Shown here: positions 10,001-16,818 of the stretch, piece after piece
How positions within the stretch are numbered: position 1 is the first letter of the stretch
How the letters are laid out: each line of letters starts with the position of its first letter
Assembly (NCBI GenBank): GCA_029255605.1
Contig: JANLJF010000065.1
Span: 1 to 45,648, forward strand
From: Azovibrio restrictus
GTDB taxonomy: Bacteria; Bacteroidota; Bacteroidia; Chitinophagales; Chitinophagaceae
Direction of reading: 5' to 3'
DNA: 45,648 nt
Notes under the pieces: model-generated
Seen by the model: the letters and a program-made list of their open reading frames with translations, nothing else
What the model was told of the DNA's origin: nothing
Databases searched by the model: none
Translations under genes and position numbers: made by a program

Positions 10001-10473
10001 TTTAGTCGTCTTCCACCAAAGTCTAAAACGAAAATATCGTGGTTTCGATCTTTAGGGAAATGATCGTGTATGTCTGACCATATCCATGTTCCGCCTATTT
10101 GATTATTGTCATCCTTATACACCCAAGCCTCGTCTTCAAGTCCATTAGCGATACGTTGTATAGATGGGACGCCATCTAGTTGCCACCCCAGTCCTACTTG
10201 AGATGGTACATCATCTACCTTGATACCTGTAGAAGCATAGCTTAAAGAAATGCCTAGATCCAAGTCGGCAATGCTGTAACCATATATTGGAATATTGACC
10301 CCAGCTGTGCCAGTAAATAAGTCTGTATGTGTTAGTCCTCCTCCATTAGTTTGTATATTGGTTTTGGAGTTAGCAACAGCATCTGGATCATCATCTGCCA
10401 ATTCGCTAACTTGGGCTCTTGTGTCAAAAGCCATTAGCAAAAAAAATGCTAGTAAAAGGTTTAGGCGTTTCAT
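7072..10473 (-). CDS. RHS/YD-repeat-type secreted protein, partner of the core RHS protein
   Basis: 1133 aa with a signal peptide (FFLLMAFDTRAQ) and a following region (TDLFTGTAGVNIPIYGYSI, LDLGISLSYASTGIKV, VGLGWQLDG) typical of large secreted Bacteroidota RHS/SpvB-like proteins. The middle is Tyr- and Asn-rich beta structure, and YD repeats appear toward the end (YDDRDNVSK, YDENGRQWRVKDVYGNI). There is no core DPxG motif and no tip, so it cannot itself deliver a C-terminal toxin. It starts 1 bp after the 494-aa gene and lies 25 bp before the core RHS gene, so the two RHS proteins are made from one mRNA. A split shell, or a scaffold for the second protein, is a reasonable inference. It is less AT-rich in no part; composition matches the rest of the operon. 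Confidence 0.85.
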   Translation of the reverse strand: MKRLNLLLAFFLLMAFDTRAQVSELADDDPDAVANSKTNIQTNGGGLTHTDLFTGTAGVNIPIYGYSIADLDLGISLSYASTGIKVDDVPSQVGLGWQLDGVPSIQRIANGLEDEAWVYKDDNNQIGGTWIWSDIHDHFPKDRNHDIFVLDFGGRRLKFSVDLTGSLSGTDTKKIGTFPRAEIDVRLYYQTGFADHAINWARNNSSYDPRLYNFVVIDEKGNTLYFDKVDYTEKKMEWKDGSTTSYNAITKWSLSKIKTYTGHWIYYKYDERDVNYASYHDERVSESLPNEVAWDRWCAVPPKFVKSEDVFFNGKMQFLSEIVYPNGSKLSVVNGSTYRKEINTLPVLDKINVTSGYGNNFLNTISFKFNQDYFYAQGNTPNRSLTNTTDGNALDYRLRLNSIDRVVNNGPSERYYSFEYDNTRLPARLSPSQDYYGYYNGKTPVPLPSSWVTNNTGNILQFSIPLHNLTYSNQSSCGNNIPSSLNVTYGTDKTPDINYLKAGSLKKIKNALGGEIEFFYEAHTGLLSPPNPNTYCATIETGTNSYDGLRIQKIEYQDGVTVDNKTVTKYTYEDGYRFYQKLYYWVPTGYPNPMVPARGNLNFVEQDPIVQKKWFTQFVNSVDFYNGSNHGYSTVTVTEEGYNNSILSKTKYTFSNIVNVEANTGLGIGASKLTEDKRFSSQITSPAFFRLHEIGLLLKKESYLNNGVIDLLITKVENEYITSQIASATVPNYSRTNHQRQSYFVVNIFDDITITSPKYVPSYTNPPFTNNAYLFPSYKRLLNKSTTTTYSGNTQIQQILEYEYDDRDNVSKVKWCDSKGDCYYKQYMYRYTHQQHLEGAEIFKEMGVTDIKVSGLRKIYLNISETNTLYNWQLIKTSANATGTVAQKEKNIAWDDKFNPIETEYDDGVIYSSQIWDTILNSRIAVINNARFEDVAYTSFEGINVGRTLGYYDKGNWNFDASKVYLGSALPGTNPGHAMTGLFCYELTNNSTTNIMRTINGDKYYYLSFWTDKNAQVYVDGSMLTGQVAQTANGYKLMVYNISPLLGPSSLRTLIISNNTPFPTFIDELRLHPSNAQMETYTYNPLFGVTSTCDQANNIKFTEYDENGRQWRVKDVYGNIISQVDKITQGPKW

Positions 10474-10474
10474 A

Positions 10475-11959
10475 TTATCTGATTGTTGTTATTCGTAATT
10501 GTATTGGTGTTCGTAGTCCTTTTTCTTTATACCATGTATCGTACAGAACCTGTATACAGCCGTTCATCTTATCATTGATGCGATAGCGTTTTGTGAGTCC
10601 AATTAATATGGATTCATTATACGCACTTGTGCTGTGCGGGTTTTCTTTCTGTACTGGAATTATTTCACTATTCTTTATAAAAGCAGCTTGCTTAAACATT
10701 CTCTCATAGCCAGCATAAGCGCCAATCCCATACTGCCATTGCCACTCAACGAAAGTTCTTACACCAATTCCCTCAAAGCTGAATTTGATATTGCTCCAGT
10801 TCTGCCCTAGACCTATTGCAGTTGCGATACCGACACCATAAATAAGGTGCGGAGTGTGCTTATATCCTGCCATTGCCGCCATTTGTAAAATGGCTGGCTT
10901 CCCATCTATAGTGGCACGATTAGTTTGCCAACTGAATTGCTTTTCAATACGTTTACTCAAAGGCAAACCACGCATTGGATTTATTCTAAAGCTGGGTTTA
11001 TTAAGACTTCTAAGCTGGTGTATTGATTGCTTTGTCTGCTTTACAGAATTGGCGTTTGTTTGTAATTTTTTAATCTTGTCTTGGTAATCATTAATCTGTT
11101 TTCCCATATTTTGCTGAACACCGCCAATATTGGCACCAAACTTCTGCTGCAACTGCTCTGTTACCTGGCGTTTTGTCTGATAACCCATTTTCTCCAAATC
11201 TGAAGCACCCAGACTGCCTGCTGGCATTTTTCTACCACTTGCCTGTTCCATCCATTTGTCAAACCCTCGCTGGCCGTGTAAGATTTCTAATGCTTGCTCC
11301 TCAACTTTCGAAGGTTCATCGTTGATCTGCCTGAATACTTTTGTTTTCTCTTTAGCATAAAAGACCTGCTTATCAATCGACTTAAAGCCACCAATATTTT
11401 TGGCATTAACGTTGATGTTTTTAAGATTATTAAAACGTTGATTAATTAATTCTCCGATGTAACTATTGTATTGCTGATCAGACTTTAGAGTTCCAAGTTT
11501 ATCAGTGTAAGCATTAGAGTTTAATTCTGTAGAAAATGGCGCTTTTTCACCCAGGAATTTTTGAATGGCCACAAGGCTGTCAACATTACTGCCACTTCTT
11601 ATCCTAGATATATTTGCTGAGGATTTATTAATTCGGCTGATTGAATCAAACGATAGTGATTGTTGCTGATACCGAACATAAGAGGCACTGTCTTTACGCT
11701 TCAATTTTTCAGCATATACCTTCTCCTTTCTTTTAAGTTTATTCAGTAGTTTCTCCTGTTGACGCGAGACACGCCTATTGTATTTATCCAGTGATCTTAT
11801 ATTAAGATCAAGATATTTTTTACCATGCGCTAGGACCTCTTCTCCTTCTTGCTGAGAATAGAAATTTGCTCCGCCAAGAGTATCTGGCAGAATTCTGCTA
11901 TAACCTTTTACAGACAGGCATAGCAATATCACAATTACATATGAGATTGGGGGTCTCAA
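10475..11959 (-). CDS. Secreted coiled-coil protein with barrel-like C-terminus, first gene of RHS operon
   Basis: 494 aa. The hydrophobic N-terminus (YVIVILLCLSVKGYS) is a signal peptide. Residues ~40-330 are Lys/Gln/Arg-rich and helical (RRVSRQQEKLLNKLKRKEK; INDYQDKIKKLQ), predicted coiled coil. The last ~130 residues alternate aromatic and small residues (FVEWQWQYGIGAYAGYERMF, NESILIGLTKRYRIND, IQLRITTIR) like a small outer-membrane barrel. I do not recognise a named family. The frame has no ATG near the signal peptide: TTG at 11959 is the best start, because a stop lies in frame at about 11990. Leading the RHS pair suggests a role in their surface export or anchoring; this is inference. 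Confidence 0.7.
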   Translation of the reverse strand: MRPPISYVIVILLCLSVKGYSRILPDTLGGANFYSQQEGEEVLAHGKKYLDLNIRSLDKYNRRVSRQQEKLLNKLKRKEKVYAEKLKRKDSASYVRYQQQSLSFDSISRINKSSANISRIRSGSNVDSLVAIQKFLGEKAPFSTELNSNAYTDKLGTLKSDQQYNSYIGELINQRFNNLKNINVNAKNIGGFKSIDKQVFYAKEKTKVFRQINDEPSKVEEQALEILHGQRGFDKWMEQASGRKMPAGSLGASDLEKMGYQTKRQVTEQLQQKFGANIGGVQQNMGKQINDYQDKIKKLQTNANSVKQTKQSIHQLRSLNKPSFRINPMRGLPLSKRIEKQFSWQTNRATIDGKPAILQMAAMAGYKHTPHLIYGVGIATAIGLGQNWSNIKFSFEGIGVRTFVEWQWQYGIGAYAGYERMFKQAAFIKNSEIIPVQKENPHSTSAYNESILIGLTKRYRINDKMNGCIQVLYDTWYKEKGLRTPIQLRITTIR

Positions 11960-12448
11960 GGCAACAAATTGATTCTTTTGGCTATGTATCTAAACTAAAC
12001 TTGTGGGAATAATTTCGTTGAGATTGGATTTTGGTGTAGGCATTTTCGGTAATAATTTCATGTTGTTTGTTTTAGGTAGTGCAAAGGAATGTTTAAAATT
12101 TTAATTTTCAAATAGGTATGATAAAAAATGACATTTAAATCATAAGCTGTAGAAACAATGCATAATTCGATTATCTCTTAGGCATCCAAAATTAGCATCA
12201 AGCGATATTTTATTAGCGCAGCATTTGACGAAACTTCAATTTAATGGAGCGAAAGGTTAGCTTGATTAGATGAAGCAATGTTATACATAACCCTGCCCAA
12301 AATAATTGCTGTAATAGTTCCAACCGGACGAATTTCGGACGATTTTCAGGAAACTAAATGCAAAAACATGTAGTATGAAGTAATAGAAGAAGCTTATCAG
12401 TATTGCTTTACAAGGAAATTTCTAACGTAAAAATTCTTGGTTTTAATT

Positions 12449-12466
12449 CCTGTTCTGGGCACACTG
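12449..12466. repeat. Left att-like direct repeat
   Basis: CCTGTTCTGGGCACACTG is identical to 24668-24685 in the same orientation, and its last 10 bases recur at 26531-26540. It is the probable left end (attL) of the integrated element. I could not fold a tRNA or recognise tmRNA upstream, so the target gene is unidentified. Confidence 0.75.
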
Positions 12467-12480
12467 CCAAATCTTAAAGT

Positions 12481-12511
12481 CCCTGTAAACATTGGTTTGC
12501 AGGGGCTTTTT
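12481..12511 (+). terminator. Intrinsic terminator just inside the left end
   Basis: CCCTGTAAAC (12481-12490) pairs with GTTTGCAGGG (12495-12504) through one G-U pair, with a 4-base loop and a following GCTTTTT. It is oriented rightward with no rightward gene before it, so it would end a transcript crossing the att core. Confidence 0.75.
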
Positions 12512-12520
12512 GTTTGAATG

Positions 12521-12539
12521 TGTACCCAAGATGTACCCA
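12521..12539. promoter_or_regulatory. Candidate integrase arm-type sites, left end
   Basis: TGTACCCA occurs at 12521-12528 and again at 12532-12539, an 11-bp period equal to one helical turn. The same octamer lies at 24552-24559 inside the right end next to the integrase gene. Paired short repeats flanking the core are typical arm sites of tyrosine integrases. Confidence 0.5.
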
Positions 12540-12756
12540 GTTCACATCTTTTTAGGGTAAATTCCTTTATTAAACATGCCTCAAAGAACTAATAAGAATG
12601 CATAAACTTAGTAAAAAATTGAGGATGGCGCACGAGCTCAATCTTTATGCAGTTTTTTAACGCCTTACACACGAGTTTAGCAGTTCTACTTTTGCTGTCT
12701 GCACATTAGTTCGTATACGATTTGCAGGTACAGAAGCTGTAGCACGCATGGAGTGC

Positions 12757-13770
12757 TTAAAGACTCAAATTTGACTCTAATAACCAACCTTTAGTTACTA
12801 TTCCTTTTGCATTGGTAAACTCTGTGTAGACAAAGCTATCGGCTTCCTTGACCATCTTAATACGTTCTCCCTTTATAAGATATGCTTTCTTAATTGTGGT
12901 TGCATTTGGTTGATCATAGAAATACGCTTTCTCAGTAGTTACATAGAAATATATTGTTGTGTCCTTTGCTTCTGCATATGATGCTGGCGGTGCTTGTTCC
13001 TCTGTATTAGTTTCATGAGGGGCATCCAACGCTTTTGTTTGCTCCCATTCCAATGAAACTTCTCTAAAGCTGTATTTCCCAATTTTAGCGCTCCCTTGAA
13101 AACACACCCCTTCAAGATTATTATTCAAAACATCACCTTTTAGATATAGGTTGCTACCAATGTTTATATGCCAACTATTATCCCTATTAACATAACCGTG
13201 TACTACTATAGCTTGATGAGTAGATTTATTATATAACGTACCTGTTAATTTAGTGTCTATGACACGTAGCTTCAATGCTGCATGTTGCATGTAGTTATCT
13301 ATCCAACCAGTGTAGTTTCTTGGTCTGCGCGCCTCCTCTTCTGCCTTACGTTTATGATATTCGTCTGATTCAACTCTATTTCCTTTAGGGTCTATGTAGT
13401 ATACACCTTTCATTGCGTTGTAGTCGGCGTCATTACATAGCCAACCATTATCTGTCTTTATAAATTGCGCATGTGCGTTTTCTATTTCAAGCCTATCCCC
13501 CTTCGCAAAACTCTCAAACACCCCAAATACTGGAGATTTTATATTGTAATCTTCTATGAATTCTATAGTACATGAAAAATACACTTCGTGTAATGTATAC
13601 CCGTCTTTCTGCACCTCTACACCATTTTTCTTAGCAATATCTACTATGCGTATAGCATTGTTGAATTTCTTAGCGAAACACTCGCCACACTCGTCTATGG
13701 CTGGTTTACATGAACTAAATAATAGTAATGATGAAAGGAGCGTAAAAGCAAATAGACTATTAAGCCTCAT
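12757..13770 (-). CDS. Putative lipoprotein with C-terminal SH3-like domain
   Basis: 337 aa. The signal sequence ends in a lipobox (F18-S-S-C21), giving a lipid anchor at Cys21. Residues 22-130 form an unknown domain with several Cys. A Lys/Glu/Arg-rich helix follows (EYHKRKAEEEARRPRNY), then a beta-rich segment. The last ~65 residues (FYVTTEKAYFYDQPN to TKGWLLESNL) match the pattern of bacterial SH3-like domains, which usually bind peptidoglycan or peptides. It is transcribed away from the XRE regulator gene, with the palindrome at 13798-13816 in the shared upstream region, so it may be under that regulator's control. Its role in the element is unknown; a surface-exclusion or envelope-modifying cargo role is only a guess. 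Confidence 0.65.
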   Translation of the reverse strand: MRLNSLFAFTLLSSLLLFSSCKPAIDECGECFAKKFNNAIRIVDIAKKNGVEVQKDGYTLHEVYFSCTIEFIEDYNIKSPVFGVFESFAKGDRLEIENAHAQFIKTDNGWLCNDADYNAMKGVYYIDPKGNRVESDEYHKRKAEEEARRPRNYTGWIDNYMQHAALKLRVIDTKLTGTLYNKSTHQAIVVHGYVNRDNSWHINIGSNLYLKGDVLNNNLEGVCFQGSAKIGKYSFREVSLEWEQTKALDAPHETNTEEQAPPASYAEAKDTTIYFYVTTEKAYFYDQPNATTIKKAYLIKGERIKMVKEADSFVYTEFTNAKGIVTKGWLLESNLSL

Positions 13771-13797
13771 AGATGATTATTTGGTGCTAAAATAAAA

Positions 13798-13816
13798 TGC
13801 TTAGTTATACTAAGCA
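13798..13816. promoter_or_regulatory. Palindromic operator candidate between divergent lipoprotein and XRE genes
   Basis: TGCTTAGTTATACTAAGCA is a perfect dyad with 8-bp arms around TAT. It lies 27 bp upstream of the leftward lipoprotein start and 32 bp upstream of the XRE start. Symmetry and position fit an autoregulatory binding site for the XRE dimer. Confidence 0.6.
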
Positions 13817-13848
13817 ACAATATTTACATCATTCTATTACTTGGACGC

Positions 13849-14109
13849 ATGGCTGCGCCTAAAAAGTCTAAGTTTGAAATGGCAGTAATTGCACGTATCG
13901 CCGAGTTGCGTCGTGAGCGTGGCTATTCGCAAGATGACTTGGCTATATTCTTAGATGTGTCGCGTGGTTTTATCGGGCAGGTGGAAAGTCCCAATAGTCC
14001 GAGTACATACAGCTTAAACCAAATTAATAGGTTAGCGTATAAATTAGAGTGTTCTATTCATGATATCATCCCCAGTAGTGCAGTTGAAGAAAAGGAGTGG
14101 GATGATTAA
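13849..14109 (+). CDS. XRE-family HTH transcriptional regulator
   Basis: 86 aa. One lambda-repressor-like helix-turn-helix fills most of the protein: RIAELRRERGYSQDDLAIFLDVSRGFIGQVESPNSP with the usual S-Q-x-x-L-A and G-F-I-G-Q-V-E pattern. The length is that of stand-alone XRE regulators, including controller proteins of restriction-modification systems. It is divergent from the SH3 lipoprotein gene and has a perfect palindrome 32 bp upstream, so autoregulation is likely. Whether it also controls the type IIG RM gene 6.5 kb away is unknown; a similar palindrome is not seen upstream of that gene. Confidence 0.85.
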   Translation: MAAPKKSKFEMAVIARIAELRRERGYSQDDLAIFLDVSRGFIGQVESPNSPSTYSLNQINRLAYKLECSIHDIIPSSAVEEKEWDD

Positions 14110-14149
14110 TATCGACTTCCGCAAATATCATATATTGTAATTTCGTGCT

Positions 14150-14157
14150 TACTTTTG
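14150..14157 (+). promoter_or_regulatory. Candidate -7 promoter box
   Basis: TACTTTTG matches TAnnTTTG exactly. It is only 5 bp before the ATG at 14162, which would give a nearly leaderless mRNA. No clear -33 TTTG is seen at the usual distance, so this is weak. Confidence 0.3.
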
Positions 14158-14161
14158 TGAT

Positions 14162-14602
14162 ATGAAAATACATCCTTCAGGCATCACTATTATTGATGAA
14201 TATGTGAAGTTCAATATCAATAGGAGGCAGCCATACAGCGTGCATCAATCAGAACTGTCGAGAGATATTACGGTACACTACCCGCCGCAACAGCTTGTTG
14301 AAGATGCTCCGATTTTTGAAAATATAAGCTGGTTAATTTTTCATATTTTAACTTCAAAAATAGTTGAAGGGAATATTATTGAATTATTAAAACAAAAGAG
14401 CATAGAATTATATCCAGAAAGTAATATAAATTGGATAGCCACAGACAATTTTGTTAGATATCATACAGAATTCTACAAACGCTATTCCGAGAGGCTTACA
14501 CCCTCTAATTCAGAATATGAAAACTTAAACGAACGAAGTGAAGAGCGCGATGTACTACGAAAGCAAATCGCTGCAGAATTAAAAGCTGAGAACAATTTAT
14601 AA
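14162..14602 (+). CDS. Hypothetical protein
   Basis: 146 aa, soluble, no signal peptide or membrane segment. It begins MKIHPSGITIIDEYVKF and ends in a charged helix (ERSEERDVLRKQIAAELKAEN). I recognise no domain. It follows the XRE gene by 52 bp in the same direction and may be read from the same promoter or its own. It is convergent with the leftward gene that ends at 14622. Confidence 0.55.
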   Translation: MKIHPSGITIIDEYVKFNINRRQPYSVHQSELSRDITVHYPPQQLVEDAPIFENISWLIFHILTSKIVEGNIIELLKQKSIELYPESNINWIATDNFVRYHTEFYKRYSERLTPSNSEYENLNERSEERDVLRKQIAAELKAENNL

Positions 14603-14621
14603 AGGTACAACGTACTGCCTA

Positions 14622-15260
14622 CTATCCGTATTTGTCAACTAAATTTACATCTTCTATCCCGTACTCTTGCAACCATTTCAAGATTGATTGCTTAAGGTTT
14701 ATAACCGCAGTTTTAAATTCGCCTGCGGTATTTAGTGAGGTGTGAAATTGCGCTACGTAAAAGATGCGTGTATCTGGAATGGGATTATTATAATTCCCAA
14801 TAATCATACCGTTACGATTAAATACAAGGCTTCTTGTATAAACGAATTTATTGCGAATGCTTAACAGTTTTAGCTTCGCTGCAATGCCTTTAGGCAACAA
14901 CGGGTTAGCATGAAATTTGGTATAAAAATCCCAGTTTAACGCGTTGTCTTCAGGATAATAGAAATAAAGGCTGTCTTCCCTGTTATTAAATGTTGGGTCT
15001 TCAATCATTTCAAAAATACTTTCTTCAAGTATCGTTCGTAATCCATTTTCATAAGCAACTGAAAAAACTTCAATACGATTCTTAGAATTGTGTATGCATT
15101 CCAATAAATCCAAGACAACATCAAGCTGCTTTTCATGTGCTTTCCTTTTTAGAAATCTATCATACGCGATATAGCCCAATAGAAGCGTGAGCGCATTAGC
15201 AACAAAAGAAAGGAATGCTATACCATCACTGTCATCTAAATTTAATATCCAGTTTATCAT
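14622..15260 (-). CDS. Hypothetical protein with N-terminal membrane anchor
   Basis: 212 aa. A hydrophobic segment near the N-terminus (about residues 14-34, IAFLSFVANALTLLLGYIAY) is followed by a basic stretch and a soluble cytosolic-type domain, suggesting a single-pass inner-membrane protein facing the cytoplasm. No recognised motif. It lies 64 bp downstream of the serine recombinase gene on the same strand and may share its transcript. Small anchored proteins of this shape are frequent among unassigned defence-island genes, but nothing in the sequence identifies an activity. Confidence 0.55.
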   Translation of the reverse strand: MINWILNLDDSDGIAFLSFVANALTLLLGYIAYDRFLKRKAHEKQLDVVLDLLECIHNSKNRIEVFSVAYENGLRTILEESIFEMIEDPTFNNREDSLYFYYPEDNALNWDFYTKFHANPLLPKGIAAKLKLLSIRNKFVYTRSLVFNRNGMIIGNYNNPIPDTRIFYVAQFHTSLNTAGEFKTAVINLKQSILKWLQEYGIEDVNLVDKYG

Positions 15261-15324
15261 GCGGTGAACAGTTAATTGTAAAATAACCAGATAATGTGGT
15301 ATTCATATAGGAATAATTTTTGTG

Positions 15325-15918
15325 TTACATTTTTTCTTTAATAAAAGAGGATACAGTTAGCCTATGTACCCCTAATAATCTACCAATTCCACTAACAGAG
15401 ATTTTTTTCTTCAATAGACGCCTTATTTCTTCTTCCTGACCGCTAAGCTTTAAGCTGGTAGCTTTTCGCCCTTTAGGCCGACCTAAAACGACACCTTCGG
15501 CCTTTTTACGTGCCAGTGCTTCCTTTGTACGTTGTGATATCAGATTCCGTTCAATTTCTGCAGATAGGCCAAACGCGAATGCCAGCACCTTAGAATTGAT
15601 ATTGTTACCTAATTCGTAATGTTCTTTGATAGTATATACCTGTATTTCCTTTTCCATGCATAAATGCAGTATACTCATAATCTGCATTAGGTTTCTACCC
15701 AGCCTGGATAGTTCTGTTACAATTAGCTGATCACCTTTCTGCATCCGTAGTAGCAGCTTACCAAACTTCCTGTCATCAAGCCGCTTAGTTGCACTAATGG
15801 TTTCTTCTATCCATTCATCTATCACAATACCACGCTGCGTAGTAAACTTTTTGATTTCAAATCTTTGGTTTTCGTTGGTTTGCTTATCGGTGCTTACACG
15901 AATGTATCCGTAGTTCAT
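15325..15918 (-). CDS. Serine recombinase (DNA invertase/resolvase family)
   Basis: 197 aa, the usual length of Hin/Mpi/Tn3-resolvase type small serine recombinases. YIRVST places the nucleophile at Ser9 with Arg7. The catalytic domain continues through ELSRLGRNL and the E-helix (EIERNLISQRTKEALARKKAEG). GRPKGRK links to a C-terminal helix-turn-helix (about 160-195, ISVSGIGRLLGVHRLTVSSFI). The enzyme cuts both strands by 2-bp staggered breaks and religates them. Its start codon is 34 bp from the inverted repeat that bounds the type IIG specificity cassette, outside the invertible segment, so it is the obvious candidate to invert it. It could instead be a resolvase for other sites; the window shows only this pair. 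Confidence 0.9.
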   Translation of the reverse strand: MNYGYIRVSTDKQTNENQRFEIKKFTTQRGIVIDEWIEETISATKRLDDRKFGKLLLRMQKGDQLIVTELSRLGRNLMQIMSILHLCMEKEIQVYTIKEHYELGNNINSKVLAFAFGLSAEIERNLISQRTKEALARKKAEGVVLGRPKGRKATSLKLSGQEEEIRRLLKKKISVSGIGRLLGVHRLTVSSFIKEKM

Positions 15919-15951
15919 GGTTAAATTTTTACCATTAAGATAGCAGAAAAA

Positions 15952-16818
15952 ATGAGCGATTATTTTAGACAGAATAACCTTGCAATTTCAGGGTTCACTA
16001 AGGAAAAAAGTTGGACTGTAAACACTCCTGCTGAAGCAGAAATTAAAGGAAAAGTTGAACAAGCGGGTAAGCCATTGAAGGAATGGGGCATTCAAATAAA
16101 CTACGGAATCAAAACAGGTTTCAATGAAGCGTTCATTATTGACAGCAAATTAAGGGACGATTTGGTTAATAAATCCCCAAAAAATGACGAAATTATACGT
16201 CCGATTTTATTGGGCAAGGATATTAAGCGTTATTCATACAACTGGGACGGTAAGTGGGTCATTTTTACTCGTAGGGGTATAGAAATTGATAGTTATCCAT
16301 TCGTAAAAGAATATTTGTACAAATTCTATGAAAGATTGAAGCCACGGAATAATAATGAGACTGAAGGCAGGAAACCTGGTCCGTATAAATGGTACGAGAT
16401 ACAGGATAATGTCGCCTACTATCAAAGTTTCACAAAGCCTAAAATAGCATGGGGCAACTTGGCTTTAAACGCACAATTTTCACTCATTAAAGATGAGTAT
16501 TATATAAATGCGCCTTCAGCGTTTATTTCATCAGACAGCCTTAGTTTATTAGCAATTCTCAATTCCAAGCTATCTGATTTTTATATTAAACAACTGGGTG
16601 TAACCCGCAATGGAGGTTATTTTGAATACAAACCTATGTTCATTGAGCAGCTTCCAATACCTGAACTAACACCTAAAGAGGATAAGGCACTATCAAACTT
16701 AGCGCAAAGCCTCATCAATACACCTTCAGATAAAATTATCGAGAATAGTATAAACCAAGTAGTATATGATTTGTATGATTTATCTGAAGAAGAGAAGCTT
16801 TATATGGATAGCATTTAA
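15952..16818 (+). CDS. Silent alternative specificity cassette of the type IIG RM enzyme
   Basis: 288 aa, homologous throughout to residues 951-1265 of the type IIG enzyme on the other strand. Both start (M/L)SDYFRQN, both contain SWTV, KPLKEW/QPLKEW, KNDEIIRPIL and a G-(K/R)-DI-(K/R)-R motif, then diverge in the middle (target recognition part), and end in the same Y-x-L-S-E-type tail. It has no nuclease or methylase motif, so it cannot work alone. A weak or absent ribosome site before its ATG and a perfect in-frame 24-bp repeat at its start suggest it is expressed only after inversion joins it to the 950-aa fixed part. The frame is intact, so it is not a decayed fragment. Confidence 0.85.
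   Translation: MSDYFRQNNLAISGFTKEKSWTVNTPAEAEIKGKVEQAGKPLKEWGIQINYGIKTGFNEAFIIDSKLRDDLVNKSPKNDEIIRPILLGKDIKRYSYNWDGKWVIFTRRGIEIDSYPFVKEYLYKFYERLKPRNNNETEGRKPGPYKWYEIQDNVAYYQSFTKPKIAWGNLALNAQFSLIKDEYYINAPSAFISSDSLSLLAILNSKLSDFYIKQLGVTRNGGYFEYKPMFIEQLPIPELTPKEDKALSNLAQSLINTPSDKIIENSINQVVYDLYDLSEEEKLYMDSI
15953..15976 (+). repeat. Left inverted repeat of the invertible segment
   Basis: 24 bases, starting TGAGCGATTATTTTAG, identical to the minus-strand sequence at 17761-17738. It covers codons 1-8 of the silent cassette (SDYFRQN). Partial dyad TTATT...AATAA is visible around its middle, as in serine-recombinase crossover sites. Confidence 0.9.

Larger units (their letters stand above)
11960..12756. 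other. Non-coding region before and across the left end of the integrated element
   Basis: About 800 bp without a convincing coding sequence. The first part must hold the promoter of the leftward RHS operon; I could not find a full TAnnTTTG match. It then contains the 18-bp att-like repeat (12449-12466), a strong rightward terminator (12481-12511) and two TGTACCCA sites (12521-12539). The remaining stretch to 12756 shows nothing I can name. A rightward small transcript ending near 12466 is possible because a terminator follows directly. Confidence 0.5.

Noticed and set aside
12370-12470. tRNA or tmRNA 3' end at the left att repeat
   Set aside because: I tried to fold acceptor and T-arms ending at or near 12466 on both strands; no T-loop consensus or matching 5' acceptor strand appears, and no tmRNA tag sequence is upstream.
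15952-16818. Silent cassette as a decayed fragment of a deleted RM gene
   Set aside because: The frame is complete with a normal stop, it starts exactly at the repeat in the right phase, and a serine recombinase is adjacent; decay would not preserve this.
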